Below, piece after piece: positions 5,393-6,460 of a stretch of 6,460 nucleotides of DNA. Source of the stretch: Actinomycetes bacterium (GTDB lineage Bacteria > Actinomycetota > Actinomycetes > Mycobacteriales > Mycobacteriaceae). Position 1 is the stretch's first letter, and each line of letters starts with the position of its first letter. The stretch is from assembly GCA_023460175.1 (NCBI GenBank), contig JAEWRC010000120.1:1-6460 (forward strand), read 5' to 3'. Under the pieces are notes generated by a model. The model made no database searches and was not told the DNA's origin. It saw only the letters and a program-made list of their open reading frames with translations. A program made the position numbers and the translations under genes.

Positions 5393-6460
5393 CGAACCTG
5401 ATCCTGGCGTTCCGTGCCGACGGCGACCACGCGGGTTCTTCCGAGCAGCGATGCCTGCAGCAGGCCCAGCGCGAAACCAGCGCAGGTGAGCGCGAATCCG
5501 CCAACGAGGGCGGCGGCCCGGGCGGGGTTGCGGCGGGCCTGCCACAGACCCGAGGTGAGAATCTTGGTGGTGTAGCTGCGTTCGCTCGACAGTGCGTCAC
5601 GCTGGCCGGCCATCCGGGTCAGGATGGCTTTGGAGCGGCCCTCCTGGAAGCAGCGCCGAGCGAAGTACTTGACGGTCGCACGGTTCGCCGGCACGTAATG
5701 GCTGACCCGGAATCCGGTATTCCGGACGATCCGATGGTCGGGGAACTCCCGTTGCAGACGCACACCCATGTGGGTCTCCTCGCATCCGGTCGGGAAGGAA
5801 CCGAAGCGCCCGAGGTGGCTGGAGAACCCGTTGATCTGGTGCAGCGCCTCGCGCCGGACCGCCATGGCAGCCCCGATCGGGTTGCGGAGCGCGCCACCGT
5901 GATCGGGTAGACCCCGATAGTCGCAGCCGACCACCCAACCGAACTCGGCGGGAAACCAATGTGGTGCCGCGCCGATCTCCCAGTCGCCATTGATGGCACC
6001 ACCGATCGAAATCACCGATTCGTCGGCGAAGGCGGCCCGAACCGCGGCAAGTGCGCCTGGCTGCAGCGCTGCGTCATCGTCGATGAACACGACGACATCC
6101 TGGTCGGCCAGCTGGGTCCCGGTATTTCGAGCACCGGAGACTCCTTGCTCAAAGATGTTGTTGGTCAGAATGACCCGGTCGCCGAAGACCGCGGCGAGAT
6201 CGGCCTGGAGTTCGTCGTTGTGGTCGACCACCACGATCACCCGCTCGCCGGGTGCCGTCTGGGCCAGTGCTGACTCGGCAGCCTTGATCAGCTGGTCCCG
6301 GCGAGCGAACGTGAAACAACAGAGCACGAAGCTCAGTCCGACGTGGCGTGATTCGGTGGGGATGTAGCCGAGGAGGTGGTCGCCGGTTTTGAGTTCGGTG
6401 ACGTTGTTGACGGTGCCGCCGGGGCCGAGGAGTCGGACGTGCCAGTCGTCTTGGGTGATG
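5389..6460 (-). CDS. Family 2 glycosyltransferase with C-terminal membrane helix, 5' end outside window
   Basis: A GT-A fold glycosyltransferase, open to the right edge with no stop. The first possible start inside the window is GTG at 6327. It would cut through the first beta strand (HVGLSFVLCCFTFARRD), and the 44 codons before it are strongly C-ending, so the true start probably lies beyond 6460. Numbered from the GTG codon, the protein shows VVVVDHND (31-38), GVSGARNTG (62-70) and the metal-binding FIDDD (81-85). WFPAEFGWVVGCDYRG (124-139), RNPIGAAMAVRR (148-159) and GCEE (181-184) follow, then RCFQEGRSKA (225-234) and SSERSYT (247-253). A hydrophobic segment at about 272-294 probably anchors the C-terminus in the membrane. 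The WVVGCDYRG and SSERSYT blocks recall a GT2 subgroup I remember from actinobacterial polysaccharide loci, clearly different from the enzyme encoded at 3882-2587. The 3' end overlaps the DUF998 start as ATGA. The upstream part reads ITQDDWHVRLLGPGG... and TELKTGDHLLGYIP; I assign it no domain. Confidence 0.9.
   Translation of the reverse strand, partial: ITQDDWHVRLLGPGGTVNNVTELKTGDHLLGYIPTESRHVGLSFVLCCFTFARRDQLIKAAESALAQTAPGERVIVVVDHNDELQADLAAVFGDRVILTNNIFEQGVSGARNTGTQLADQDVVVFIDDDAALQPGALAAVRAAFADESVISIGGAINGDWEIGAAPHWFPAEFGWVVGCDYRGLPDHGGALRNPIGAAMAVRREALHQINGFSSHLGRFGSFPTGCEETHMGVRLQREFPDHRIVRNTGFRVSHYVPANRATVKYFARRCFQEGRSKAILTRMAGQRDALSSERSYTTKILTSGLWQARRNPARAAALVGGFALTCAGFALGLLQASLLGRTRVVAVGTERQDQVR

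Larger units (their letters stand above)
371..6460 (-). other. Five-gene overlapping polysaccharide operon (5' part outside window)
   Basis: The five genes share strand and have no intergenic bases. The junctions are ATGA at 5392-5389, ATGA at 4718-4715, TGATG at 3884-3880 and TGATG at 2589-2585. Such stop-start overlaps are known to support translational coupling, so one transcript and roughly matched output are expected. No internal promoter was seen. The promoter and first gene or genes must lie beyond 6460. Confidence 0.8.

Noticed and set aside
5393..5545. N-terminal extension of the DUF998-like protein to ATG 5545
   Set aside because: The added 51 residues are Arg/Pro-rich and out of frame with the real glycosyltransferase coding there; the ATGA-coupled start at 5392 with its own RBS is better.
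6328..6459. Intein/Hint-like reading of TELKTGDHLLGY upstream of the first GT2
   Set aside because: The LKxGD pattern resembles intein block B ends, but no His-Asn/Cys splice junction follows before the GT2 strand and the distance is too short; likely coincidence.

Overview
The window is GC-rich, with strong G/C bias at third codon positions, polar minus-strand genes that overlap by 1 or 4 bases, and Shine-Dalgarno-like GAGGA/AGGA sites. Together with the protein families this points to a high-GC actinobacterium, most plausibly a mycobacterium or close relative. The genus call is inference from style, not from a marker gene.

All credible genes lie on the minus strand, so transcription runs from position 6460 toward 1. 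In that order: a family 2 glycosyltransferase whose 5' end is off the window (6460-5389); a small six-helix DUF998-like membrane protein (5392-4715); a secreted, probably lipid-anchored GH16 glucanase-like lipoprotein (4718-3882); a second, different family 2 glycosyltransferase (3882-2587); and a 738-residue polytopic membrane protein with a C-terminal soluble domain (2587-371). The four junctions are ATGA, ATGA, TGATG and TGATG overlaps, so the five genes look like one translationally coupled operon. A 203-base gap follows, with two short hairpins and a possible tiny ORF. Then comes the start of another minus-strand gene (167-1, 3' end off the window) whose N-terminus resembles type II 3-dehydroquinate synthase (AroB'/GriH-like) proteins.

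Read together, the five-gene block looks like part of a surface or exopolysaccharide assembly locus. Two cytoplasmic-face GT2 enzymes would extend a lipid-linked glycan. The large membrane protein, which resembles GT-C or polymerase proteins in architecture, would act in the membrane or on its outer face. A GH16 lipoprotein outside the cell would trim or release a beta-glucan-like product, by analogy with ExoK in the succinoglycan locus. No initiating transferase, flippase or ABC exporter is visible; these may lie upstream of 6460. The most interesting element is this combination: a hydrolase embedded by coupled translation between synthesis genes, beside an uncharacterised membrane enzyme.

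No tRNA, rRNA, CRISPR array, insertion sequence or long repeat was seen. Plus-strand ORFs are antisense shadows produced by high GC content.
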